Origin: Sphingobium sp. AP50
GTDB taxonomy: Bacteria > Pseudomonadota > Alphaproteobacteria > Sphingomonadales > Sphingomonadaceae
Direction of reading: 5' to 3'
DNA length: 64,000 nucleotides
NCBI RefSeq assembly: GCF_900109095.1
Contig: NZ_FNYZ01000014.1
Location: forward strand, 1-64,000
A model generated the notes under the pieces. It made no database searches. It was not told the DNA's origin and saw nothing but the letters and a program-made list of their open reading frames with translations. Both the position numbers and the translations under genes were made by a program. Positions within the stretch are counted from its first letter, which is position 1. Every line of letters starts with the position of its first letter. Positions 8,396 to 16,337 of the stretch are shown here, in pieces.

Positions 8396-8666
8396 CCCCC
8401 AAACGGTCAGGATAGCGATGACTGTTCTGATCGCGAAAAGCCCGGGTTTCCTCCGAGTCGCAATGGCGAGTACCAAAACTCTTCCGGACGCACGGTTTTC
8501 CGTGCTGAAGCGATTCAATTCGGTAGCTCTCCGCGCGTTTGGCACCGAGATTTGGATCTCCCCCAAGCGGTCAGGAAAGCCCCAAGCGGTCAGGGAAACT
8601 CCCCCACGAGGGCAGGAAACCGCCCCCGAGAGGTCAGCCAAACTCCCCCGCAAGGTCAGGTGAAAC
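8396..8666. repeat. Iterons: five tandem 21-22 bp repeats plus one upstream copy
   Basis: Consensus CCCCCAAGCGGTCAGGAAA. Copies start near 8560, 8580, 8601, 8623 and 8645, with a separate copy at 8396. The spacing of 20-22 bases puts them on the same helix face. The third copy is most diverged (GAGGGCAGG). They lie directly upstream of the initiator gene, the normal place for a Rep_3 origin. Confidence 0.8.
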
Positions 8667-8979
8667 GCAATACCCCACTGTGTTTAAACGATTTTCTGCG
8701 TTCGAATTAGAATCTTATGAATCATGAATCCTTCCGCTGCGAGCAGCGGCGTCTTTATGGAATGATTCTTTGGGTCAAAATCGGTGAGTCGGAGAGTTAA
8801 ACTACAATCTCTCTGACCGCTGGTTGTCCCTCTAACTGGGGGGATAGGTAGAGGGGGAACCCTGACCTATGCTCAAAGGCCAATCCCATGCGAGGTGGCC
8901 CGGCACTTGGGTACTCGTCGGGGAGAGTGCGCGATGCTCGCCCCGTCCTTTGTCGGCCGACCTCCAGATAGGAGGAGCT

Positions 8980-9375
8980 ATGATCAACTTCGCAAAGTTC
9001 GAGATCATCGGCCGTGTCGGCGATATCGACGCCAAAACCAAGGTCACCAACGTCTCGGTATGCGCCAATTACAGGCGGCGTGGGGATGGCGATGAGTGGC
9101 TTGAGGACAGCTACTGGAACCGCGTCGTCGTCTTCGCCGATGGCCAGCGTAAATACATCACGGACAGGGTGCATGTTGGCGATCTCGTACGTGTTGCCGG
9201 CAGACTTCGAGACGTCTCTTATGAAAAGGATGGCGAAACCCACTACGCAACCGATCGCATAGTCGAGGAATTTGGCGTGCTGTCCGCAAAGACCGCAGCC
9301 GACCAACATGACGACACACCGCGCCACCAGCCACGCGCGCGGAGAGGAGAGAGGGCGGTGGGGGCACGAGCCTGA
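8980..9375 (+). CDS. ssb: Single-stranded DNA-binding protein (first copy)
   Basis: 131 residues from ATG 8980, preceded by AGGAGG at good distance; the longer upstream frame has no such site. An OB-fold is visible: MINFAKFEIIGRVGDI opening, the DSYWNRVVVFADGQ strand with the family's Trp, then VGDLVRVAGRLRDVSYE. The C-terminus is short, basic and lacks the acidic DDDIPF tip used to recruit partner proteins, unlike the second SSB at 31362. It is the first gene of the plus-strand block running into the primase-like gene and probably coats plasmid single strands during transfer or replication. Confidence 0.85.
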   Translation: MINFAKFEIIGRVGDIDAKTKVTNVSVCANYRRRGDGDEWLEDSYWNRVVVFADGQRKYITDRVHVGDLVRVAGRLRDVSYEKDGETHYATDRIVEEFGVLSAKTAADQHDDTPRHQPRARRGERAVGARA

Positions 9376-9395
9376 CCCATGAGAAGGAGCGCCCT

Positions 9396-9452
9396 ATGTC
9401 TCATCCCACACCTCATGGATCGTCCGTCGTTCCCTTGGAAAGCAGACCATGA
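9396..9452 (+). CDS. Putative 18-residue leader peptide coupled to the primase gene
   Basis: Short frame MSHPTPHGSSVVPLESRP with GAAGGAG about 7 bases before its ATG. Its TGA overlaps the ATG of the primase-like gene (ATGA), while the primase gene itself has no evident ribosome site. This fits a leader peptide that delivers ribosomes by translational coupling. The call rests on the ribosome site and overlap only; the peptide resembles nothing known. Confidence 0.4.
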   Translation: MSHPTPHGSSVVPLESRP

Positions 9453-10360
9453 CGATCACTATCGAAGCCTCAGTTCGCGCTAAGCAGATCGTCGAGAATC
9501 TGGGAGGGCGTTGGACTGGCACGCGCGGCGAGTGCCGCTGCCCTGCGCATGATGATCATTCGCCGAGCCTATCTGTCCGCCTCGGCACTAGAGCGATCCT
9601 GTTCAAGTGTTTCGCAGGGTGCAGTTCAACCGATATTCTCAAGGCGCTAGATCGCCAGGGCCTGCACGATCGTGCGCCCCTTCGCGTCGAGGCTACGGCA
9701 CCCACCCGCGACCTGAGCTCGCTTGCGCGGACTCTGTGGCAGAAAAGCGTCGCCCTGAAAGGCACCCCGGCTGAGGCGTATCTCCATGCACGCTCACTTT
9801 TTACGCCCAGCCCGGAATTGCGCTTCAACGCGCAGACCGTGATCGGGAAGGGCAAAGACCGCCGCATGCTTCCCGCGATGATTGCGGCCGTTCGCAATGA
9901 ACTCGGCCTTGTCGCGGTCCATCGGACCTTCCTTGACCCGAGCGACATACTCCGGCGCCCTTTTCGCAAGCCCAAGCTCGCGCTCGGCTTTCTCGGCACC
10001 GGCAGTGTTCGCTTCGGGGAACCGGGGACGGATCTTGGACTGGCTGAAGGGATCGAGGATGCGCTGTCAGCGCTCGAATGGTTCGACATGCCAGTCTGGG
10101 CGGTCCTCGGTGCCGAACGCTATGCTCACGTCAGCATCCCGTCTCACGTGCGACGCGTTATCGTGTTCGGCCAGCGCAATGCAGCAGCGCGCAATTGCCT
10201 GGCGCGCGCTCGGGACCATCTGTCGTCAAATCGTCGACGCGTCGAGGAATGGGTGCCAAGTTCGCAGGACGACTGGAATGATGCGCTCCGCGAGCGCTTT
10301 GCGCACAATGTCGTTCCCCGGGCCGCCATGCGCCCGATCGCAGAAGGAGAATGGGTGTGA
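9449..10360 (+). CDS. Primase-like protein with CHC2-type zinc finger and Toprim domain
   Basis: 303 residues. The N-terminal finger is CRCPAHDDHSPSLSV...LFKCFAGCSS (about 30-60), the CHC2-type arrangement of DnaG-like primases. A Toprim-type domain follows, with the glutamate-containing motif LGLAEGIEDALSAL (about 195-210) and a later VWAVLGAERY. The middle region is the DUF7146 type found in plasmid and phage primases. It would make or process primers on plasmid single strands. The gene lies between ssb and the Fic pair and overlaps the antitoxin start by 10 bases. The expected DxD of the Toprim fold appears degraded (VIVFGQRNAAA), so activity is uncertain. Confidence 0.8.
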   Translation: MTITIEASVRAKQIVENLGGRWTGTRGECRCPAHDDHSPSLSVRLGTRAILFKCFAGCSSTDILKALDRQGLHDRAPLRVEATAPTRDLSSLARTLWQKSVALKGTPAEAYLHARSLFTPSPELRFNAQTVIGKGKDRRMLPAMIAAVRNELGLVAVHRTFLDPSDILRRPFRKPKLALGFLGTGSVRFGEPGTDLGLAEGIEDALSALEWFDMPVWAVLGAERYAHVSIPSHVRRVIVFGQRNAAARNCLARARDHLSSNRRRVEEWVPSSQDDWNDALRERFAHNVVPRAAMRPIAEGEWV

Positions 10361-10608
10361 GCTTCGAACTGGTCGAGCAATATCGCGCGATCGTTCGCGG
10401 AATTGCCTACACCCCTGCAAGCGAACCCGAACTGGCCGAAATGCGCCACGCGCAGGCAGAAGCTGCCGCCTCTTCCGCTATTGAAGGGCTGGAAGCGGAC
10501 ATGGTCGACGCGGCATTTTCGGACATGCTTTTCGAGGAGCGTGTCCCCACGGCCCTCCGCGTTGATCTGTCGCGCCGCTTCGTCAGCGAACTCTACGGCA
10601 CGCGCTAG
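10351..10608 (+). CDS. Fic-family antitoxin (VbhA-like)
   Basis: 85 residues, overlapping the primase stop. It carries the Fic inhibitory motif [S/T]xxxE[G/N] as Ser41...Glu45-Gly46 (SSAIEG), followed by a helix. In class I Fic modules this small protein inserts Glu into the toxin's ATP site and blocks AMPylation. The toxin gene follows after 11 bases, the classic order. The C-terminal half (RVDLSRRFVSELYGTR) is likely the clamp on the toxin. Confidence 0.8.
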   Translation: MGVSFELVEQYRAIVRGIAYTPASEPELAEMRHAQAEAAASSAIEGLEADMVDAAFSDMLFEERVPTALRVDLSRRFVSELYGTR

Positions 10609-10619
10609 AAGGTCCGGCC

Positions 10620-11429
10620 GTGGCCGATCCTTACAGCGTTCCTGGGGGTACGGCGCTTCGAAACAAGCTCGGGATCACCGACCCCGCAACACTGAAGAAG
10701 GCAGAGTATCGTCTCACGGTCGAGCGGATGATGGAGGCTGGTAAGCTTCAACTACCAGCATCCGCGGAAGGCTATCGACAGCTTCACCGCCACATCTTTC
10801 AGGATGTTTATGTTTGGGCTGGCGAGAACCGTACCGTCGATATGTCGAAGCCCGGCGCCTTCTTTGCGCGGGCATCCTTCATCGAAAGGGAGCTCGCGCG
10901 GCGCTTCGATGATCTGGCTGTAAAGGGACCCCTCAAGGGGCAATCTGCCCCGGTCTTCGCGGACAGAGTGGGCGAACATCTGGTCGAACTCAACGCGATT
11001 CATCCTTTCCGCGAGGGCAATGGCCGAACAATGCGCGCGCACCTCCACCATCTTGCGCGCGACGCGGGGCATGACCTCTCCATCGCCAGGATTGATCCCG
11101 GCAAGTGGATCGCAGCCTCGATCACCGGCATGCAGACCACCGACCATCGACCCATGCGTGATGTCATCCTCGGCGCGATCAAAGAGGCTGATCGCGAACG
11201 TGAGATTGCGGGCGCCCCTCGTACAATCGCCGCGCATCGTCAGCTGATGGCGGCTGTGGTGCAGGGCGCGTTGGGGAGTGATCCGGCAGCGGCAGCGCGC
11301 GTCCTGGCGGCAGGAACAGCGGTTCTCAAAGCTCATGTCGAACGCGGGAAAAGCCTGCGCCCGGCTGAAGTGCGCGCTGCACCGAAACCTCCCGAAAGGA
11401 GCAGTCCCCCGTACGACCGAGAGCGATAG
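10620..11429 (+). CDS. fic: Fic-domain toxin (protein AMP-transferase)
   Basis: 269 residues from a GTG start. The Fic motif is intact: HPFREGNGRTMR, with catalytic His128, Glu132 and Arg136. The flap and IFQDVYVWAGENRTVDMSK segment (59-77) are typical of the VbhT/Doc-like class that transfers AMP to a hydroxyl on a target protein. The C-terminal region (about 190-269) is helical and proline-rich at its end and has no second recognised domain, unlike VbhT, which carries a BID signal. The target is unknown; type IIA topoisomerases are targets in related proteins. It forms a toxin-antitoxin pair with the gene before it, adding to plasmid maintenance. Confidence 0.88.
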   Translation: MADPYSVPGGTALRNKLGITDPATLKKAEYRLTVERMMEAGKLQLPASAEGYRQLHRHIFQDVYVWAGENRTVDMSKPGAFFARASFIERELARRFDDLAVKGPLKGQSAPVFADRVGEHLVELNAIHPFREGNGRTMRAHLHHLARDAGHDLSIARIDPGKWIAASITGMQTTDHRPMRDVILGAIKEADREREIAGAPRTIAAHRQLMAAVVQGALGSDPAAAARVLAAGTAVLKAHVERGKSLRPAEVRAAPKPPERSSPPYDRER

Positions 11430-11498
11430 CGAGAGGAGAGGAGGCCTCCGGCGGGGTGCCCGGTGACGATCATCGGGGTTTTACCAAGGAGCTCTCCA

Positions 11499-14400
11499 AT
11501 GCCCTCTTCAAACGCTGTTCCTACCTTGAATCTCGACCTTCCCGACCCGGCCATCGCTGCTGCGCAGGAGATCGCCCGTTTGATCGCAACCAACCTTCCG
11601 ATCGATCGCAAGCAGCTGATCCGGACGATGACGGCCGCGTTCCGCGCGAGCCCTGCGAGCGGAAGCTGGTCCCTGCGCGATGCCTATGACGTGCTCGAGC
11701 TCGGCCAAGTGCTACATCTCACCAGCGCCGCACTTCCCGGTGCGGCGACGGCCTGTCTTGCGGTCGTGAATTCGCTGAGCTCTCGCTTGCCGACCCACAG
11801 CGTGCGCAGTGAAAAACAGGTCGAACTGCAGCAATTTTCGACGCCGGCGTCGCTGGGCTTCATCGCCACACGTCTCGCAAACATCCGGTCGGGCGAGGTG
11901 CTGCTCGAACCGTCCGCCGGAACCGGCCTCTTGGCCATCTTCGCGCAGCGGGCCGGCGCTTCCCTGATCCTTAACGAGATCGACCCCTGGCGCCGAGCGA
12001 TGCTAGCCTCGGCCTATCCCGACGCGCAAATCTTCGGTCATGATGCCGAGTTGATCGACGATCTGTTGCCGGTCGACGCCGTCCCCGATGTCGTGCTGAT
12101 CAATCCGCCGTTTTCGCGCAGCGAGGGGCGTGGTTACGATGGTGTCGCCGGCCTTCGCCATCTGCGCGCAGCCCTTATGCGGCTGCGGAAAGGTGGACGA
12201 TGCGTTGCGATACTGCCCACCCGCGTCGACACGCAGTCGTCGGATTGGAAGCAGGCGACTGCCGGTTCCACGCTCGCGGCGCAGGTCGAACTCCCGGCTA
12301 GTGCCTATGCGCGACATGGTACGTCACAACCTGTTCAGTTGGTGCTGCTTCGAAAAGGCGATGGCGCGGCGATGGCCCGCCTTTCGCACTGCGCGACGCT
12401 CGAGCTTGCGCTGGCAGCCTGCGAGGGTGCGGAGGCGCCGACACCCGCCGTCATTGTGCCCAGGCCTACGCGCACTGTCCCTCGCGCCTCGTCCTTGCTC
12501 GGCCAAGCGCGTCGCACTCTCATCCGTCCTGCCGCCTCGCGATCAACCTGTGCGGCTACATTCGCCGAACCTGTCATGTTCGAGAGCCTGGACGACCCCG
12601 TGCCTGTCGGTGTCCCGTCCGGCCTATATCTGCCTTACCGCCCGAGTCGCATCGTGCTGGCAGCGGCGCAGTCCCATCCGACCGCACTGGTCGAATCCAT
12701 CGCCATGGGATCGATTGCCGCACCCAAGGCCGGCTATGCACCGCTCCTGCCATCGCGCCTGCTCGCCGACCACATCTTGTCCGACGCTCAGGTCGAAACG
12801 GTCGTCTATGCCGGCGGCGCCTTCGAGCGCGATCTGCCCGGCCGCTTCCTGACCAAGGACGAGGGGCTGACACTCACGCCTGATGAGACCGGAAACGGTG
12901 TCAGGACGGGCTTCTTTCTTGGGGACGGCACGGGAGCCGGCAAAGGCCGCCAGGTTGCGGCGATCCTTCTCGACCAGTGGCTTCGCGGTCGTCGCAAGCA
13001 CGTCTGGATCTCCAAGACCGAGACGTTGCTCGAAGATGCTCGGCGCGATTGGGCCGCTGTGGGTGGCCTCGCGCTCGACATTCAGCACCTCAACCAGTGG
13101 AAACTGGGCACCCCGATCGGTGCCTCCGAAGGGGTGCTCTTCCTCACCTACGCCACGCTACGCTCGAACCGCGGCGACAAGGGTACACGCCTTCGCCAGC
13201 TCATCGACTGGCTAGGTGACGATTACGAGGGCATGCTGGTCTTCGACGAAGCACACGAGATGGCCGGCGTCGCCGGAGGCGAGGGTCGCTTCGGTACGTC
13301 CAAAGGTTCAGAACAGGGCATTGCCGGCGTGCGGCTGCAAAACCTGCTCCCGCGGGCTCGCGTGCTCTACGTCTCGGCGACCGGCGCCTCCGACGTCAAC
13401 AATCTCGCTTATGCCACACGACTTGGCCTGTGGGGGCCTGGGACCGCGTTTGCCGATCGTCGTGATTTCGTCGAAAGCCTGCGCCGTGGCGGTATCGCCG
13501 CCATGGAACTCATCGCGCGCGACCTGAAGGCGCAAGGCCTCTATGCGGCACGCGCCCTCAGCTTTGCCGGCGTCGAATATGATATTCTCGAGCATCAGCT
13601 GACACCCGACCAGATCGGGATTTATGATGCCTATGCCGATGCCTGGGGCATCATACATCGCAACCTTCAGGCAGCGCTCGACGCGACCCGGATCACCGAC
13701 AGCTTTAGCAGATCGACCTATAATGGTGGAGCCAAAGCGGCCGCCATTTCGATCTTCGAGTCAACAAAGCAGCGATTTTTCGCGCAGCTGCTCATCTCGC
13801 TGAAGCTGCCATCGCTGATCCCGGCCATGCGGGCCGATCTGGTGCGCGGCGACAGCGTCGTAATCCAGCTCGTCTCCACCGCCGAAGCGATGCTCGATCG
13901 GACGCTGGCCGGTCTTGATGCCGAGGCCAGAGCCAATCTCGACATTGAACTATCCCCCCGCGAGTTCCTGATGGATTATCTGAAGGCAGCCTTCCCGACC
14001 CGACAGATGCGGACTTTCACCGACGATTCCGGGAATGTGCGGTCCGAGCCGATGATCGATGAGGACGGGCGTCCTGTCCATTGCCAGGAGGCGATGCGGA
14101 TGCGGGACGAGCTTCTTGAGGAGCTCTGCGCCCTCCCCGTCGTCGGCTCGGCGCTCGATCATATCATCAGCCATTTCGGAACCGATCAGGTCGCGGAGGT
14201 CACCGGCCGCTCACGTCGCATCGTGGCGGATGGACGAGGGGGGCAGCGGCTCGAAAGTCGATCGCCGCGCAGCAATCTGGCCGAAACCGACGCGTTTATG
14301 CGTGGCGCCAAGCGGATCCTGATCTTTTCGGACGCCGGCGGCACGGGACGCAGCTATCACGCCAGCCTCGCGGTCGAGAACAAGTCGCGGCGTATCCACT

Positions 14401-15722
14401 ATCTGCTCGAACCCGGTTGGCGCGCCGACGCGGCAATCCAGGGGCTGGGACGCACCCATCGCACGCACCAGGCTTCCGCGCCCCTGTTCCGGCCCGTGTC
14501 GACCGACTGCCGGGGTGAGCGGCGCTTCATCTCGACGATTGCACGCCGTCTCGACAGTCTGGGCGCTCTCACCCGCGGCCAGCGCCAGACGGGCGGACAA
14601 GGGCTGTTCGACCCGCGCGACAATCTCGAGTCCGACTACGCCAAGGACTCGCTCGTCACCTGGTTCCGCCTGCTCATTGCCGGGAAGCTCGCCTCGACCA
14701 ACTTCCGCGATTTTCAATCACTGACCGGATTGAACCTTGAGGGTGAAGGCGGTGGCCTGGTTGAGGAACTTCCGCCGATCCAGCGATGGCTTAACCGGAT
14801 CCTCGCCCTGCGGATTAGTCTGCAGAATGCGATCTTCGACGAATATCTCGGTCTGATCGAGGCCCGCGTCGAGGCGGCGCGCGAGGCTGGCACGCTCGAT
14901 CTGGGGGTCGAGACCATTGATGCCGAGCGGATCACGATCCTTGATCGTACTTGCATAAGGCGGGATCCCGTCAGCGGTGCGGTCACCGAGATCCTTCGGC
15001 TGGAGACCGAGCAACGCTACCGTCCGGTCGGCCGCGAGCGCGTCGAATGGCTTCTCCAGGATGGCGAGAGCCGCCGCGTCGTCAACCGGAAGTCGGGAAA
15101 AGCGGCGATCTGCGGCGCCACGCACTCTCTTACCGACGAGGACGGACAGATGATCAAACGGTGGGAACTCGTCCGGCCTGGACGCACCGAACGGCATCGC
15201 CAGGATCTTTTCCTCGAAACGCAGTGGGAGGATGCCAGCGCTGAAGAGTTTGCCACGCTCTGGGACCAAGAGGTCGAGGAGCTCCGACACCGCACACGCG
15301 TCGAGACGATCTACCTCGTCACCGGGCTATTGCTTCCGGTCTGGGGCAAGCTCCCAGAGGATCATGTCCAAGTCTGGCGTCTGACCACCGAGGACGGTCA
15401 ATCGCTTCTCGGTCGCCTCATTCCGACGCCGCTCGTCTCAAAGATCAGCAGTGCGTTCGGCGTCGCAGGGGCTATCGAGGTGGCGCCGGCCGATATCGTT
15501 CGGCACGTGCTCGACACCGGCGCGGTCGAACCCGTCGGTGGGTATCAGCTCAAGCGGAGCCTTGTCGCCGGGGAGCAGCGGCTCGAACTCATCGACTGGC
15601 CGTCCACCCGCCTGTCGGAATTGAAGGCGCTCGGCTGCTTCTCCGAGATCATCGCATATCGTACGCGGCTGTTCCTGCCGCCCGCGCGCGCCGCGGAGAT
15701 TCTCGGGGCCTTGGCGGGCTGA
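11499..15722 (+). CDS. Strawberry-notch-like helicase fused to an N6-type DNA methylase
   Basis: 1407 residues from ATG 11499, chosen over an in-frame start 36 bases upstream because AAGGAG lies 7 bases before it. The N-terminal third is a methyltransferase: LLEPSAGTGLLAIFA (motif I) and VVLINPPFSR (motif IV NPPF), as in N6-adenine enzymes. The middle and C-terminal parts match the strawberry-notch AAA/helicase-C architecture: GDGTGAGKGRQVAAIL as Walker A, VFDEAHEM as motif II, SATGASDV as motif III, and QGLGRTHRTHQ as motif VI. The family is large and common on sphingomonad and rhizobial plasmids and in phages; its role is probably anti-restriction or DNA protection, but that is unproven. 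Preceded by a GA-rich leader. Confidence 0.88.
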   Translation: MPSSNAVPTLNLDLPDPAIAAAQEIARLIATNLPIDRKQLIRTMTAAFRASPASGSWSLRDAYDVLELGQVLHLTSAALPGAATACLAVVNSLSSRLPTHSVRSEKQVELQQFSTPASLGFIATRLANIRSGEVLLEPSAGTGLLAIFAQRAGASLILNEIDPWRRAMLASAYPDAQIFGHDAELIDDLLPVDAVPDVVLINPPFSRSEGRGYDGVAGLRHLRAALMRLRKGGRCVAILPTRVDTQSSDWKQATAGSTLAAQVELPASAYARHGTSQPVQLVLLRKGDGAAMARLSHCATLELALAACEGAEAPTPAVIVPRPTRTVPRASSLLGQARRTLIRPAASRSTCAATFAEPVMFESLDDPVPVGVPSGLYLPYRPSRIVLAAAQSHPTALVESIAMGSIAAPKAGYAPLLPSRLLADHILSDAQVETVVYAGGAFERDLPGRFLTKDEGLTLTPDETGNGVRTGFFLGDGTGAGKGRQVAAILLDQWLRGRRKHVWISKTETLLEDARRDWAAVGGLALDIQHLNQWKLGTPIGASEGVLFLTYATLRSNRGDKGTRLRQLIDWLGDDYEGMLVFDEAHEMAGVAGGEGRFGTSKGSEQGIAGVRLQNLLPRARVLYVSATGASDVNNLAYATRLGLWGPGTAFADRRDFVESLRRGGIAAMELIARDLKAQGLYAARALSFAGVEYDILEHQLTPDQIGIYDAYADAWGIIHRNLQAALDATRITDSFSRSTYNGGAKAAAISIFESTKQRFFAQLLISLKLPSLIPAMRADLVRGDSVVIQLVSTAEAMLDRTLAGLDAEARANLDIELSPREFLMDYLKAAFPTRQMRTFTDDSGNVRSEPMIDEDGRPVHCQEAMRMRDELLEELCALPVVGSALDHIISHFGTDQVAEVTGRSRRIVADGRGGQRLESRSPRSNLAETDAFMRGAKRILIFSDAGGTGRSYHASLAVENKSRRIHYLLEPGWRADAAIQGLGRTHRTHQASAPLFRPVSTDCRGERRFISTIARRLDSLGALTRGQRQTGGQGLFDPRDNLESDYAKDSLVTWFRLLIAGKLASTNFRDFQSLTGLNLEGEGGGLVEELPPIQRWLNRILALRISLQNAIFDEYLGLIEARVEAAREAGTLDLGVETIDAERITILDRTCIRRDPVSGAVTEILRLETEQRYRPVGRERVEWLLQDGESRRVVNRKSGKAAICGATHSLTDEDGQMIKRWELVRPGRTERHRQDLFLETQWEDASAEEFATLWDQEVEELRHRTRVETIYLVTGLLLPVWGKLPEDHVQVWRLTTEDGQSLLGRLIPTPLVSKISSAFGVAGAIEVAPADIVRHVLDTGAVEPVGGYQLKRSLVAGEQRLELIDWPSTRLSELKALGCFSEIIAYRTRLFLPPARAAEILGALAG

Positions 15723-15778
15723 CCCGTGCGGCGGCAATCACACCTGCGCAGCGTCGCGGCCCGAAAGGCCCAGCCAGC

Positions 15779-16192
15779 ATGATTGCCGCCGCATTCGCTT
15801 GCCTCTTCCTGGGGGACAGTATCGATGTTGGCGCCGCCGCATATGTGCGTGCTCGCCACGGCCTGTCTTGTGATGTCGTCGCGCGCGTTGGCGCCTCCGC
15901 ACGAACGGCGACATCCTGGTCTTTTCCCCTCCGACATTACGACACCGCGATAATCTCGCTCGGCTCGAACGACCCGGACAATCCGCGCCTGGCTGAACAG
16001 ATCACGCGGATTCGCGCGTCTCTGTCCGTGGGCAGGGTAATCTGGCTTCTCCCCTATCATCGGCGGGCCGCGGCGGTGGTCGCGCAGGTCGCGTTGCGCT
16101 TCCGGGACGATCGCCTCGATCTTGCCAGCGTGCCGACTGCTGACGGGCTGCACCCGGATTATTCCCGGTTGGCCGACGCGCTCGTGGACTGA
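15779..16192 (+). CDS. Small SGNH/GDSL-fold hydrolase-like protein
   Basis: 137 residues with the three visible SGNH blocks: FLGDSI (block I Ser nucleophile), SLGSND (block III Gly/Asn region) and the block V-like DGLHPDYSRLA containing Asp and His. This is the compact size of phage- and plasmid-borne members. Such enzymes hydrolyse esters or act on cell-wall components. It lies between the methylase/helicase gene and a ParB-like gene, an odd place for an esterase; a role in wall passage during transfer is conceivable but not shown. A weak ribosome site precedes the ATG. Confidence 0.65.
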   Translation: MIAAAFACLFLGDSIDVGAAAYVRARHGLSCDVVARVGASARTATSWSFPLRHYDTAIISLGSNDPDNPRLAEQITRIRASLSVGRVIWLLPYHRRAAAVVAQVALRFRDDRLDLASVPTADGLHPDYSRLADALVD

Positions 16193-16337
16193 GGTTTCCT
16201 GCCTCGGTGCGCGGCGCGCGGCACCGTCAAGCTGAGACGCCCCGCCGAGAGAGGGGAGGAGGCTTCGCCTTGGTGGACCTGATGAGCAGGTCTCGAGCGC
16301 GACACGCTGGCGCTCGTCTCTCCAACGGAGAAATCCG
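16193..16337 (+). promoter_or_regulatory. Structured leader of the large ParB-like gene
   Basis: 145 bp. Holds a GC-rich hairpin (CGGTGC/GCACCG, 16205..16226) and then a purine-rich tract (GAGAGAGGGGAGGAGG). Similar purine-rich tracts stand before the genes at 9449 and 11499. A clear GGAGAA lies before the ATG at 16338. Confidence 0.4.

Larger units (their letters stand above)
8303..8979. other. Candidate replication origin (oriV) region
   Basis: A 677-bp non-coding stretch between repA and ssb. It contains, in order: a perfect inverted repeat (8345..8378), one isolated iteron (8396..8412), five tandem iterons (8558..8666), an AT-rich stretch (about 8670-8730, with TTTAAACGATTTTC) suitable as the unwinding element, and a small hairpin CCGCTG/CAGCGG near 8733-8748. 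From about 8800 onwards it is the leader of ssb. No DnaA box was recognised with confidence. Confidence 0.75.
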
